DNA of 64,000 nt from Microcella sp. (GTDB lineage Bacteria; Actinomycetota; Actinomycetes; Actinomycetales; Microbacteriaceae): the NCBI RefSeq assembly GCF_025808395.1, contig NZ_CP075524.1, positions 1,426,001-1,490,000 of the forward strand. Reading direction: 5' to 3'. This document shows positions 18,972 to 29,635 of the stretch, one piece after another. The notes below the pieces were generated by a model. It did no database searches, had not been told where the DNA came from, and saw only the letters and a program-made list of their open reading frames with translations. Each line of letters begins with the position of its first letter. Within the stretch, counting starts at the first letter, position 1. The translations under genes and the position numbers were made by a program.

Positions 18972-20159
18972 GTGAGAATCACCAGTCTGACGCTTTCCGT
19001 CATTCACTACGAATCACCCGTAGGACGCGACGATGACGGAATGGTCTCGATCGGGACGATGACCGACTCACGAGCCATCATGCTCACGATCGGAACCGAC
19101 GAAGGATTCGAGGGAAGATACATCGAAGACGATGTGATGGTTGTGGATCAGTTGTGTGCGGATCCGGCCATCTTGACCGACATCGTCGCCGCAGCCGTCT
19201 TAGGTGAAGATCCGACGTTCCGGGAGCGGATCTGGCAACGGCTCGCACGCCTGCAGAGACTGCACCTCACCAGATTTCATGACCGCATCCTGGCGGTCGT
19301 CGACGTGGCGCTGTGGGACCTCGCCGGGCACATCCACGCACAGCCCATCGCCCATCTCATCGGGGCATTCCGTGACGAGGTACCCGCATACGCGAGCACC
19401 ATGATGGGTGAGGCAAAGGGGCCCCTGTCGACCCCGGAGGGTTTCGGGGAGTTCGCACTGCAATGCCGAGAACGAGGGTTCGGTGCGTTCAAACTCCACA
19501 CCTGGGCGCCTCTGCTCACCGGCGACGTTGACTGGCGCCGCGACGCCGAGGCGTCGAGGGCGGTTCGAGAGATGGTCGGCAGCGAGATGAAGCTCATGCT
19601 CGACCCGTGGCACTTCTATGATCGCTACGAGGCGCTCTCACTGGGACGAGCAATCGAAGAGCTCGACTACTTCTGGTTCGAAGAACCCATGAGCGAAAGC
19701 TCGATGAGCAACTATGCATGGTTGTGCGAGAACCTGTCGATTCCGATCACCGGCCCCGAGATCGCCGATGGTCGCGTTCAAGCCAGGGCCGACTGGATCA
19801 GGCACGGTGCGTGCGACGTCGCCCGGGCGGGTGTGCTCGACATTGGGGGCATCACACCGCTGCTCAAGTTCACGGCAATGTGTGAAGCGCTCGCGGTGCC
19901 CTACACGCTGCACTTGGGGGGTATCGCGAGCCTCCATGTGCTCGCCACGAGCGCGATGAACGGCTGGTTCTACGAACGAGGTTTGCTGCATCCGAATCTC
20001 GACATCGACGCGGTTCCCGCATGGCTGGCTTCACCTCTCGAGATCATGGACTCGAGAGGCATGATGACGCTGCCTGTCGGCCCGGGCCTCGGATACGACC
20101 TCGACCAGGATTACATGAAGCAGCACGTCGAGGTGCTCCGAGAGACCTCCCTCGACTAG
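18972..20159 (+). CDS. Enolase-superfamily acid-sugar dehydratase (mandelate racemase group)
   Basis: A 395-residue enzyme expected to dehydrate a pentonate to 2-keto-3-deoxy-pentonate. The (beta/alpha)7-barrel residues are in place: Lys174-x-His176 in AFKLHTWAP, metal ligands Asp211 in MLDPWHFY, Glu237/238 in WFEEPM and Glu263 in TGPEIADG, and the general-base His314 in YTLHLGGIAS paired with the Asp in VLDIGGIT. The GTG at 18972 follows AGAGGAG. It replaces the IlvD/Edd-type dehydratase used by most bacterial Weimberg pathways. Convergent with a membrane protein gene (stop codons overlap). The exact sugar acid is uncertain; other aldonates or aldarates are possible. Confidence 0.87.
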   Translation: MRITSLTLSVIHYESPVGRDDDGMVSIGTMTDSRAIMLTIGTDEGFEGRYIEDDVMVVDQLCADPAILTDIVAAAVLGEDPTFRERIWQRLARLQRLHLTRFHDRILAVVDVALWDLAGHIHAQPIAHLIGAFRDEVPAYASTMMGEAKGPLSTPEGFGEFALQCRERGFGAFKLHTWAPLLTGDVDWRRDAEASRAVREMVGSEMKLMLDPWHFYDRYEALSLGRAIEELDYFWFEEPMSESSMSNYAWLCENLSIPITGPEIADGRVQARADWIRHGACDVARAGVLDIGGITPLLKFTAMCEALAVPYTLHLGGIASLHVLATSAMNGWFYERGLLHPNLDIDAVPAWLASPLEIMDSRGMMTLPVGPGLGYDLDQDYMKQHVEVLRETSLD

Positions 20160-20548
20160 TCGCGCTCGCTCAAGTAGCGCGTGACGGGAGTGGTCAGCAC
20201 CAGCACGAGGCCGAGCACGGCGGTGCCGATGACCCACCAGCCGATGTCGGGGCGCGGCACGAAGCCCTGGATGCTGCCGATGCCGATCGCGAGCTGCGAG
20301 AACTGGTAGACGAGCACGCTGCCGCGCGTCCAGGCGCGGCCCCGCCACACCCCTCGCGTCATGGCGATGAGCCAGAGCGCGACGAGCACCACGAGCACGG
20401 TGAGCGCGATCGCCGTCGGCGGAAAACGCGCCTCGGCGAGCAGCAGCTCGATCACGAGGTAGGCCGTGACCCCGAGAATGATGGCCGACTGCAGCGCGAG
20501 AAGTATGACCAGCAGGGTGACGAGCGGTGACCGTCGGGTGTCATCCAT
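20156..20548 (-). CDS. Conserved hypothetical membrane protein
   Basis: A 130-residue protein with four likely membrane segments (about 10-32, 43-62, 78-95, 102-120) and charged ends. I take the ATG at 20548 (MDDTRRSPLV), which has GGGATGG upstream; another ATG is at 20557. Such small four-helix proteins next to whiB1 are common in Micrococcales, but I cannot name a function. Its stop overlaps the stop of the sugar-acid dehydratase on the other strand, so it marks the return to core sequence. Confidence 0.65.
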   Translation of the reverse strand: MDDTRRSPLVTLLVILLALQSAIILGVTAYLVIELLLAEARFPPTAIALTVLVVLVALWLIAMTRGVWRGRAWTRGSVLVYQFSQLAIGIGSIQGFVPRPDIGWWVIGTAVLGLVLVLTTPVTRYLSERD

Positions 20549-20576
20549 GCAAACCATCCCATGCGAACCTATTGAT

Positions 20577-20606
20577 TTGACACCCAGCCTATGGGAACCT
20601 TATAGC
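20577..20606 (+). promoter_or_regulatory. Likely sigma-A promoter of whiB1
   Basis: TTGACA (20577-20582), an 18-bp spacer and TATAGC (20601-20606) lie about 150 bp before the whiB1 start. The -35 is a consensus match. The long leader (about 140 nt) leaves room for further control. Confidence 0.5.
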
Positions 20607-20750
20607 GGTTGATGTGACGCCTACAGAGCGGTGGGCGACGTTCCCAGAACCTTCTCTCCACCGAAATCGTTGGTGCGAGTACCGACGATGTAGCGCGTCT
20701 GTCAACCTTCTCGACGCGCTGCCAGACCCACACCAAAGGAGCACTACCCC

Positions 20751-20999
20751 ATGGACTGGCGCGACAAAGCAGCCTGCCTCACGGCCGACCCCGAACTGTT
20801 CTTTCCGGTCGGCAACACGGGCCCGGCTGTCGATCAGATCGAAAAAGCGAAGACCGTCTGCGGCCGGTGCTCGGTCACCGAGACCTGCCTGCAGTACGCC
20901 CTCGAGACGAACCAAGACTCGGGTGTCTGGGGTGGCCTCAGCGAAGACGAGCGCCGTGCCCTCAAGCGCCGCGCCGCTCGCGCACGCCGCGCCTCATAA
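20751..20999 (+). CDS. whiB1: WhiB-family Fe-S transcriptional regulator (WhiB1 type)
   Basis: An 82-residue [4Fe-4S] regulator. The cluster ligands Cys9, Cys37, Cys40 and Cys46 form the family pattern C-x27-CGRC-x5-C. The turn GVWGGLSEDERR and a basic C-terminal tail (ALKRRAARARRAS) for DNA contact follow. It should bind the primary sigma factor and respond to NO or redox state. The convergent neighbour is pdtaS, the same arrangement as recalled for mycobacterial whiB1-pdtaS, which supports the WhiB1 rather than another WhiB label. Confidence 0.92.
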   Translation: MDWRDKAACLTADPELFFPVGNTGPAVDQIEKAKTVCGRCSVTETCLQYALETNQDSGVWGGLSEDERRALKRRAARARRAS

Positions 21000-21028
21000 C
21001 TTCTTCACGCATCACCTGACACCGACCG

Positions 21029-21066
21029 CGCCCCGGTAGGGCATCCATTCGGATGCGACCGGGGCG
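21029..21066. terminator. Bidirectional terminator between whiB1 and pdtaS
   Basis: CGCCCCGGT (21029-21037) pairs with ACCGGGGCG (21058-21066), and inside it GCATCC pairs with GGATGC around an ATTC loop. The nested hairpin sits between two convergent genes. No clear U-run on either strand. Confidence 0.7.
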
Positions 21067-21069
21067 TCG

Positions 21070-22575
21070 TCATGCCCGCTTCTTGCGCAAATACAGCAGC
21101 GGCACGTCGATGGTCACCTCGGTGCCTTCGCCTTCGAGCGTGTGCCAGTCGATGGTGCCGCCGAGCTCGCCCTGAATGAGCGTGCGCACGATCTGCGTGC
21201 CGAGCCCCGACCCGACCACCCCTTCGGGCATGCCGGCGCCGTTGTCGCGCACCTTCACCGACAGGGTGTCGTGCGTGCGCGTGGCGACGATCTCGACTTC
21301 GCCGTCTGGTCGACCCTCGAGACCGTGCTCGACGGCGTTGGTGACGAGTTCGGTGAGGGCGAGCGCGAGCGGCGTGGCGTATTCGCTGGGCAGCGTGCCG
21401 AAGCTTCCGGTCGACCGGGGGCGCACCACCGTGTTGTGGCTCGAGGCCACTTCGGCGATGAGCATGAGCACGCGCGAGAACACCACGTCGAAGTCGCCGT
21501 TCTGCGACAGCCCTTCGCTGAGGGTGTCGTGCACGACGGCGATCGCGGCCACGCGGCGCATGGCTTGCGTCAGGGCATCCTTCGTCGAATCAGAGTGGGC
21601 GCGTCGCGCCTGAATGCGCAGCAGCGAGGCGACCGTCTGCAGGTTGTTCTTCACCCGGTGGTGAATCTCGCGAATGGTGGCGTCTTTCGTGATGAGCTCG
21701 CGCTCTTGGTGCCGCACCTCGGTGACGTCGCGCACGAGAATGATCGCGCCGATGCGCTGGCCGTCGCGCACGAGCGGAATGGTGCGCAGCGTCACCGTCA
21801 CCCCGCGCGACTCGATGTCGGTGCGCCACGGCGCGCGACCGGTGACGACGAGCGGCAGCGACTCGTCGACCTGCATGGTGCGCCCGGCGAGCAGCGAGGT
21901 GGTGACAGTGGCGAGCGATTCGCCTTCGAGCTCGCCGACGAAGCCCATGCGGTTGAACGCGCTCAGGCCGTTGGGGCTGGCGAAGGTGACGATGCCGTCG
22001 AGGTCGAGGCGCAGCAGGCCGTCTGAGGCTCGGGGTGCTCCGCGTCGGGGGCCGCTGGGTGCGCCCAGGTCAGGAAAGTCGCCGGCCGCGATCATCTGAA
22101 ACAGGTCGTTGGCGCACTCGTTGAAGGTGAGCTCTTGCCTGCTGGGCATGCGCGCTTCGCTGAGGTTGGTGTGGCGGGTGATGATGGCGATGGGATGCTC
22201 GCTCACGCGCGCCCCGTCTCGCCCCGGGCGGCGCAGCACTGGCACCGCCCGCACTCGCGTCGGCGTCTCTTCATACCAATCGGGCGCCGAGGTGTCGACG
22301 ATCGCCGCCGTCTCGAACGCTTGGGTGACCTGTTGGCGCCACTCGGGTTTGACCTCTCGGCCGACGAAGTCGCGGTAGAAGAGGGTGGCCGAGCTGCTGG
22401 GGCGCGCGTGCCCGACGGCGATGAAGCTGCCCGAGCGCGTCGGCACCCACAGCACGATGTCGGCGAAGGCGAGGTCGGCGATCAGCTGCCCGTCGGCGAG
22501 CAACAGGTGCAGCCACTCGATGTCGGTCTCGTCGGCATCGCAGTGCTCATGCACCAGGTCAGAGAGCGTCGACAC
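21070..22575 (-). CDS. pdtaS: Sensor histidine kinase, PdtaS type
   Basis: A 501-residue soluble kinase with a GAF-like N-terminal sensor (about 1-150), a PAS domain (about 185-290) and a HisKA_2/HATPase core. The phosphoacceptor is His305 in REIHHRVKNNLQTVASLL. ATP-binding boxes are LTELVTNAVEHG and VRDNGAGMPEG with GSGLGTQIV. In mycobacteria PdtaS phosphorylates the antiterminator PdtaR, linking stimuli to RNA-level control; no pdtaR is in the window. There are no membrane segments. The GTG start at 22575 gives a family-like N-terminus. Confidence 0.92.
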   Translation of the reverse strand: MSTLSDLVHEHCDADETDIEWLHLLLADGQLIADLAFADIVLWVPTRSGSFIAVGHARPSSSATLFYRDFVGREVKPEWRQQVTQAFETAAIVDTSAPDWYEETPTRVRAVPVLRRPGRDGARVSEHPIAIITRHTNLSEARMPSRQELTFNECANDLFQMIAAGDFPDLGAPSGPRRGAPRASDGLLRLDLDGIVTFASPNGLSAFNRMGFVGELEGESLATVTTSLLAGRTMQVDESLPLVVTGRAPWRTDIESRGVTVTLRTIPLVRDGQRIGAIILVRDVTEVRHQERELITKDATIREIHHRVKNNLQTVASLLRIQARRAHSDSTKDALTQAMRRVAAIAVVHDTLSEGLSQNGDFDVVFSRVLMLIAEVASSHNTVVRPRSTGSFGTLPSEYATPLALALTELVTNAVEHGLEGRPDGEVEIVATRTHDTLSVKVRDNGAGMPEGVVGSGLGTQIVRTLIQGELGGTIDWHTLEGEGTEVTIDVPLLYLRKKRA

Positions 22576-22584
22576 GCACCCAGG

Positions 22585-23961
22585 CTAGCCCGTGCGCCGC
22601 CACCATCCGTTCGCGCGGGTCGACCTCGCGGCCGCAGCGGGGGCGACGAGGCGATCGGCGAGCTGGGCGATGCCGAGCGCGAGGGCGCTGCGCGGGGCGG
22701 CGTGCGTCACCGGCCGGGCGGTGAGCAGGGCGGCATCGGCGGCATCCGTGTCGTCATCGATCAGCACCGCGTCGCGAACGCGCACGAAGCGGTCGAGCGT
22801 CTGCCGCACCTGCCCGTGCGGGTCGATGCCGAGTACGGATGCCCGCACCCGGTTGATCACCACCTGCACCTCGCTGGTCTCGACCGTGTCGAGCAGATCG
22901 GCGTGCAGCCGCAAGAACCGTGCGAGCCCGAGCGGGTCGGCGGCGCCGACGGCGATGACCCGATCGGCCGCGCGCAGGGCGGCAATCGTGGCGGCATTGC
23001 GCCGAGGTGCGGCGATGTCGCTGCTGACCTCTTCGTCGGTCTCCAGGTTGAAGCCGGCGTCGACGACGACGATTGAGCGCCACTGCCGGCACATCGACAG
23101 CACCGCTTCGACGCGCGGCGTCGACAGCTCGGGCCAGCGGTGCGGCCGGCCGATGCCGGTGAGCACCGCGAACTCTCCGTGGCCGGGTCGACCGACCGAC
23201 TGGCTCACGCGGTCGAGCTCGGTGAAGTCGAGCGAGTCTGCGCCCGCGAGGCGACACGCTGCCGCGAAGCCGGGGGCTTCGTCGAGCAGCCCCAGCGCCG
23301 GCGCCACCGTGCCGCCGTAGGTGTCAGCGTCGATGAGGCACACCGAGTGGCCCCGTGCCGAGAGCTCGGCCGCGATGCCGATGGCGATCGTGGTGCGCCC
23401 CGGTGCTCCGGTCGGCCCCCACACGGTGATGATCAGCGGGCGCGCTGCAGCCGGCGGGGCGAACCTCTGGTGGCGTTCGTCGTGCGCGGCACCTGCGCGG
23501 GTGCTGGTGTCGAGGGCGTGCGGTTGATTCGCGGGCCGAATGTCGGCGACCACCGGCGCGCTGTCAGTCGAGGGTGCGTCTGCCGGCGGGGCCGGGTGCG
23601 CACCTGGCGAGCTGTCGGCCGGAGGCGCGGGGGGAGCGTCGAGCGCCCCCAGGTCGAGTGAGCCGTCAGCGCCCAGCCGCATCACGTCAGAGAGCTCGAG
23701 TCGTGCCGCGCCGACCGAGAGGGGCCGATCGTCGACCACGAGGCAGCTGCGCACGCCGAGCAGGTCGCAGGCTCCGACGACGGTCGGGGTCGCAACCGCC
23801 GGGTGATCTGACAGCAGCAGCGCCTGCGGAGCGACGTGAGCCATCTGGGTGAGCACTTCGTCGTGGTCGGAGGCGCGCCACGCGACCTGGTGCCCCGCTC
23901 GCAGCACCGCGAGCTCGACGACGTCGGAATCGAGACCGGGAACAGCCAGTGCGACGAGCAC
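22585..23961 (-). CDS. CpaE/MinD-like P-loop ATPase
   Basis: A 458-residue protein with a receiver-like N-terminal domain (about 1-110), a Pro/Ala-rich linker (about 110-190) and a MinD/ParA-type ATPase. The deviant Walker A is WGPTGAPGRTTIAIGIAAEL (about 205-224). CLIDADTYGG and SIVVVDAGFNLE are later family motifs. CpaE-type proteins localise pilus (Tad/Flp) or secretion machinery. Here only an SAF-domain partner precedes it, with no cpaF or tadBC. The GTG at 23961 follows GGAGGG and lies 1 bp past the SAF gene stop, so the two are coupled. Target structure unknown. Confidence 0.78.
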   Translation of the reverse strand: MLVALAVPGLDSDVVELAVLRAGHQVAWRASDHDEVLTQMAHVAPQALLLSDHPAVATPTVVGACDLLGVRSCLVVDDRPLSVGAARLELSDVMRLGADGSLDLGALDAPPAPPADSSPGAHPAPPADAPSTDSAPVVADIRPANQPHALDTSTRAGAAHDERHQRFAPPAAARPLIITVWGPTGAPGRTTIAIGIAAELSARGHSVCLIDADTYGGTVAPALGLLDEAPGFAAACRLAGADSLDFTELDRVSQSVGRPGHGEFAVLTGIGRPHRWPELSTPRVEAVLSMCRQWRSIVVVDAGFNLETDEEVSSDIAAPRRNAATIAALRAADRVIAVGAADPLGLARFLRLHADLLDTVETSEVQVVINRVRASVLGIDPHGQVRQTLDRFVRVRDAVLIDDDTDAADAALLTARPVTHAAPRSALALGIAQLADRLVAPAAAARSTRANGWWRRTG

Positions 23962-23962
23962 G

Positions 23963-24628
23963 TCACCCTCCGATCGCGAGCGAGGCGGGAATCGCCGACA
24001 AGGCGTCACCGTTCGCCAGAGCATGAAGGATGCGCGCGACATCTCGGCGTGGAATGAGCAGCTCGACCCGGCCCGCTTCGCTCGCCGAGACGATGCCCTC
24101 TGCAGCGATCGTGCGCACGAGCTGCGTGCCTGACGCGATCACCACGGGTGCCCCGAACCTGCCGGCGTCGAGCGCGGGCGCCGCCCACAGATCGAGCCGG
24201 TCACCAGGCCGCACCGTCGCGCCGAGAGCCGTAGAGAGCCTGACGACCACGGTCGTGGAGCGCGGGCCACGCTCGTCGCCGACTGCCGACAGCGGAACCA
24301 GCTCTCCCTGACCGACGGTGCGAGTGACCACCAGACCGGCGTCGGGCACATCTGCCGCGGTGAGGTAGCCGTGCCCTTCGACGCCGAGCACGACGCGTCG
24401 CGGCTCGAGCTCGGCAAGCTGCACTCGTTCGCCTTCGACGAGCAGACGCGGGGCAGCGAGCACTTCGTGCCCTTCGTCGGCAAACGACACGATGCCCACC
24501 ACGGCCGCCACTGAGACGGTGACGAGGGCGAGCCCGATGACGAGCCTCGGGTCGCGATACCGACGAGCGCGATCGGCGGGCGTCGACGACGCGTGCTGAG
24601 CGGCTGTCGCGGCTGGTGTCTGTGTCAT
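23963..24628 (-). CDS. SAF-domain membrane-anchored protein (CpaB/RcpC-like)
   Basis: A 221-residue protein with an N-terminal cytoplasmic part, one membrane helix (about 29-50, LVIGLALVTVSVAAVVGIV) and an external SAF domain (about 58-120) with GHGYLTAADVPDAGLVVTRTV. A pilus-assembly-like C-terminal part contains VRPGDRLDLWAA. CpaB proteins act at the cell envelope in Flp pilus export. The ATG at 24628 follows GAGGAG. It is coupled to the CpaE-like ATPase. The pair may serve a diverged or scattered Tad system. Confidence 0.75.
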   Translation of the reverse strand: MTQTPAATAAQHASSTPADRARRYRDPRLVIGLALVTVSVAAVVGIVSFADEGHEVLAAPRLLVEGERVQLAELEPRRVVLGVEGHGYLTAADVPDAGLVVTRTVGQGELVPLSAVGDERGPRSTTVVVRLSTALGATVRPGDRLDLWAAPALDAGRFGAPVVIASGTQLVRTIAAEGIVSASEAGRVELLIPRRDVARILHALANGDALSAIPASLAIGG

Positions 24629-24739
24629 GGGGGCTCCTCGCATGGTGACGCGCACGATACTGACGAAGGGGCAGCAATCTCGCCGCCAGTTATCCACACG
24701 AGCAGTGCGGTCGAGCCTCGCTCGCGCGATAATTGCCGC

Positions 24740-25033
24740 ATGACCAGCGATCGACGTGCCACGTTCGGGCGATTCTTGTCGCTCACTGATGTCGCCGACG
24801 TGCTCAGCCTCACGGCAAGCGAAGTGCTCGCTCTCGTGAGCTCGGGCGAGCTGCCCGCGATTCGCCTCGGGTCGATCGGGCAATGGCGCGTCGACCAAGA
24901 GGTTCTCGAGTCGTTCATCGCTGACAAGTACGACGAGAGCCGGCGTCTCGCGCTGTGGCACGAGGCGCAGTACGCCGATGTCGCCGAACTGTTCGACGAG
25001 CGACGCACTCAGAGGCGCACGAGCAACAACTGA
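24740..25033 (+). CDS. Excisionase/MerR-type helix-turn-helix protein
   Basis: A 97-residue DNA-binding protein. Residues about 12-55 (FLSLTDVADVLSLTASEVLALVSSGELP, then IGQWRVDQEVLESFI) form a winged helix of the HTH_17/BldC-like type. A charged helical tail follows. Proteins of this size are usually small developmental or phage-type regulators; with no integrase around, a housekeeping BldC-like role is likelier. It is convergent with, and overlaps by 25 bp, the next gene. Confidence 0.75.
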   Translation: MTSDRRATFGRFLSLTDVADVLSLTASEVLALVSSGELPAIRLGSIGQWRVDQEVLESFIADKYDESRRLALWHEAQYADVAELFDERRTQRRTSNN

Positions 25034-25596
25034 TCGAAGGGCACCACCTGCACGTGCTGCACTTCGCTCGCTCGTCGAGGGCGATCGGGTTCGTGCACCG
25101 CGAGATCGAGGTAGTCGCGGCCCACTCGATCGATCGTGCCGGTGGTCGACGCGGTCGCCGTGACGAGCGTGACCGTCGAGCGACGGCGGCACAGGTCTCG
25201 CAAGAGGAATGCGATGCCGAGGCGCTCGGCGAGCTCTGAACGCGGGCCTCGTGCCTCGAGCGACTCAGTCGCCTGCGACGGCGTGAGCACCACCCCCTCG
25301 ATGGCCGAGAACGGGATGATCGCCTGCTGGTTGCTCGGCGGGCCCTGCAGGTCTCCGGCAACCCAGTCGCGGCCGACGGTCACCACCCGCACCCCGTGAG
25401 TCTCACCTGAGCGCACGCGCAGGCGCACGTGCGCCAGAGACGGGTCAGGCGCAGACTTCAGGGCGGTGAGCCGGTCGCGCAGCGCAAGCCGGCCGAGCCT
25501 GAGACGCTCTTCTTCGAACTGCAGGTCAGACTCCTCTGACTGCAGCTCGTGCTCGAGCTGGCCAGCGAGGTCGTCGAAGAGGTGATCCCAGCGCAT
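25009..25596 (-). CDS. Conserved actinobacterial protein of unknown function
   Basis: A 195-residue soluble protein beginning MRWDHLFDDLAGQLEHEL, with an acidic coiled-coil N-terminus (about 5-45) followed by a beta-rich region (VGRDWVAGDLQGPPSNQQAIIPFSAIEGV) that looks like a small SH3/Sm-type barrel. Two similar beta segments (about 65-85 and 150-170) each contain VGRDW or VGRDYLDL, hinting at an internal duplication. I do not recognise a function. I start at the ATG at 25596 because MRWDHLFDDL looks like a native N-terminus; the extension to 25620 adds eight residues. Confidence 0.65.
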   Translation of the reverse strand: MRWDHLFDDLAGQLEHELQSEESDLQFEEERLRLGRLALRDRLTALKSAPDPSLAHVRLRVRSGETHGVRVVTVGRDWVAGDLQGPPSNQQAIIPFSAIEGVVLTPSQATESLEARGPRSELAERLGIAFLLRDLCRRRSTVTLVTATASTTGTIDRVGRDYLDLAVHEPDRPRRASEVQHVQVVPFDQLLLVRL

Positions 25597-25778
25597 GGCC
25601 ACGACCGTAGCGACGGGCACCGACGCTCTCGACCGAGTTCTCCACAGTTCGAGGATTCCTCTTTACGCGTGAGGAAAAATTTGGTTAAGTGAGTCTGCCC
25701 CGGTGGGGCATGAGAAAAGGTCTGCTGTCGGGGGTGCGACGAGGCCACACGACTGCCCTTGGGGAAGAGGAGCCGACC

Positions 25779-26258
25779 GTGCCCAGTGCCGCACAGCGCA
25801 TCATCGAGACCGAATCGCCGACTGAACCGCGGCCCCCTGTGGCCCCGCGAGGGCGTACGACGCAAGCGCGCATCGCCTACGAAGAGTACTTCGACTACCA
25901 GCCGACCTCGACCGCCGAGCTTCCTGACCCGCGCCCGCTCATCGAGAATCTGGCACGCTGCGTCATCGAGATTCTCGCGGGTGCGCGTGACCTCGAGCAG
26001 GTCGCACGCTGGGTCACAGACGACGTCTACCGCACGCTACTCGCCAGAGCGAGCATCAGCGCTCGCGCCCGAGCCGCGCGCGGCGCGCCCGTCGTGCGCC
26101 CCACCTTCCGGGTGGGCGAGCCGCGCATCTCAGAGCCGCGCGACGGCGCCATCGAGGCGGTCGTGGTCATCACGAGTCGTGCGCGCGCTCGCGCGGTCGC
26201 GATTCGGCTCGAGGGGCTCGACCGCCGTTGGCGCGCGAGCGCGATCAGCGTTCTCTGA
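25779..26258 (+). CDS. Rv3235-like conserved protein
   Basis: A 159-residue protein with a Pro-rich N-terminus (about 1-40) and a compact C-terminal domain (about 50-159) with ENLARCVIEILAGARDLEQVARWVTDDVYRTL and VVITSRARARAVAIRLEGLDRRWRASAISVL. This matches the small protein found upstream of secA in many actinobacteria (Rv3235 family as I recall it). Function unknown. The GTG at 25779 has GAAGAGGAG upstream; an ATG at 25710 has none. The repeat-rich gap before secA begins right after its stop. Confidence 0.7.
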   Translation: MPSAAQRIIETESPTEPRPPVAPRGRTTQARIAYEEYFDYQPTSTAELPDPRPLIENLARCVIEILAGARDLEQVARWVTDDVYRTLLARASISARARAARGAPVVRPTFRVGEPRISEPRDGAIEAVVVITSRARARAVAIRLEGLDRRWRASAISVL

Positions 26259-26281
26259 GCACACCTCGCACGACCCGCTGC

Positions 26282-26346
26282 CCCTGGCGATTCCCTCGCC
26301 ACACTTGTGGCCGGCCCTGGCGACTCCCTCGAAACATTTGTGGCCG
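26282..26346. repeat. 33-bp direct repeat, two copies
   Basis: CCCTGGCGATTCCCTCG... (26282-26313) recurs with few changes at 26315-26346, a period of 33 bp. It leads directly into the first palindromic repeat. It lies in the 362-bp gene-free gap between the Rv3235-like gene and secA (26259-26620). Confidence 0.65.
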
Positions 26347-26392
26347 TTTGTGGCATGAGTGCCCGAAAGTTCGGGCCCTTGTGCCACAAACG
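26345..26392. repeat. Dispersed palindromic repeat, copy A
   Basis: A 48-bp palindrome. Outer arms CGTTTGTGGCA/TGCCACAAACG are perfect over 11 bp, and the inner arms GCCCGAA/TTCGGGC flank a 2-bp centre. It is one of three related copies in the window, all with the core GAAAGTTC or close to it. It resembles an extragenic palindromic (REP/BIME-like) family. Confidence 0.75.
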
Positions 26393-26437
26393 TCCCCAAT
26401 CGCGGGGCGAGGCTGCAGCGGCGCGCGGCCGAGCGGG

Positions 26438-26467
26438 GCGCGGCCCTGCGGCGCGCGGCCCTGCGGC
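26438..26467. repeat. 15-bp tandem repeat between palindromes A and B
   Basis: GCGCGGCCCTGCGGC occurs twice in tandem (26438-26452, 26453-26467). The surrounding 26393-26480 is very GC-rich and has no gene. It separates two copies of the dispersed palindrome. Confidence 0.6.
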
Positions 26468-26480
26468 CCGTGGCAGTCGC

Positions 26481-26529
26481 CGTTTGTGGCATGAGTGCCG
26501 CAAAGTTCGGCAACTCATGCCACAGAGCG
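26481..26529. repeat. Dispersed palindromic repeat, copy B
   Basis: A second copy in the same orientation as copy A. TGTGGCATGAG (26485-26495) pairs perfectly with CTCATGCCACA (26514-26524), with inner arms TGCCG/CGGCA around CAAAGTT. It ends about 90 bp before the secA stop on the other strand and may serve as a transcript end for secA, though no U-run is present. Confidence 0.75.
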
Positions 26530-26620
26530 CGACTCTCAGCGAACAGCGGTCGAGCAGCGGTGCTCAACACATGCCGGTGCCCGGCGCCATGCGGTGTGGG
26601 GCGCGCGAGCGCAGCGCGGC

Positions 26621-29491
<2,871 letters not shown>

Positions 29492-29574
29492 TGGGGTCAC
29501 TCCACTCGTCAGGCCACCGCTCGCTGCGGGTCAGCCGGGTCGCGGCACGCCGCAGACCACCGCGAAACACGGCG

Positions 29575-29622
29575 CGCCCATGCTAGCAACTGCAGCATGG
29601 GCGAGAGGCGTGTGTGCGCCTC
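29575..29622 (-). terminator. Tandem hairpins after hpf
   Basis: Two adjacent stems follow the hpf stop. GAGGCG/CGCCTC (29605-29622) has a 6-bp stem, and CGCCCATGCT/AGCATGGGCG (29575-29603) a perfect 10-bp stem with a 9-nt loop. They separate hpf from secA and probably end or attenuate the hpf transcript. No U-run. Confidence 0.6.
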
Positions 29623-29635
29623 CCGCCCACTGCTG

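Noticed and set aside
24690..24698. A perfect DnaA-box-like TTATCCACA
   Set aside because: Single copy, no cluster of boxes, no dnaA/dnaN nearby; not an origin.
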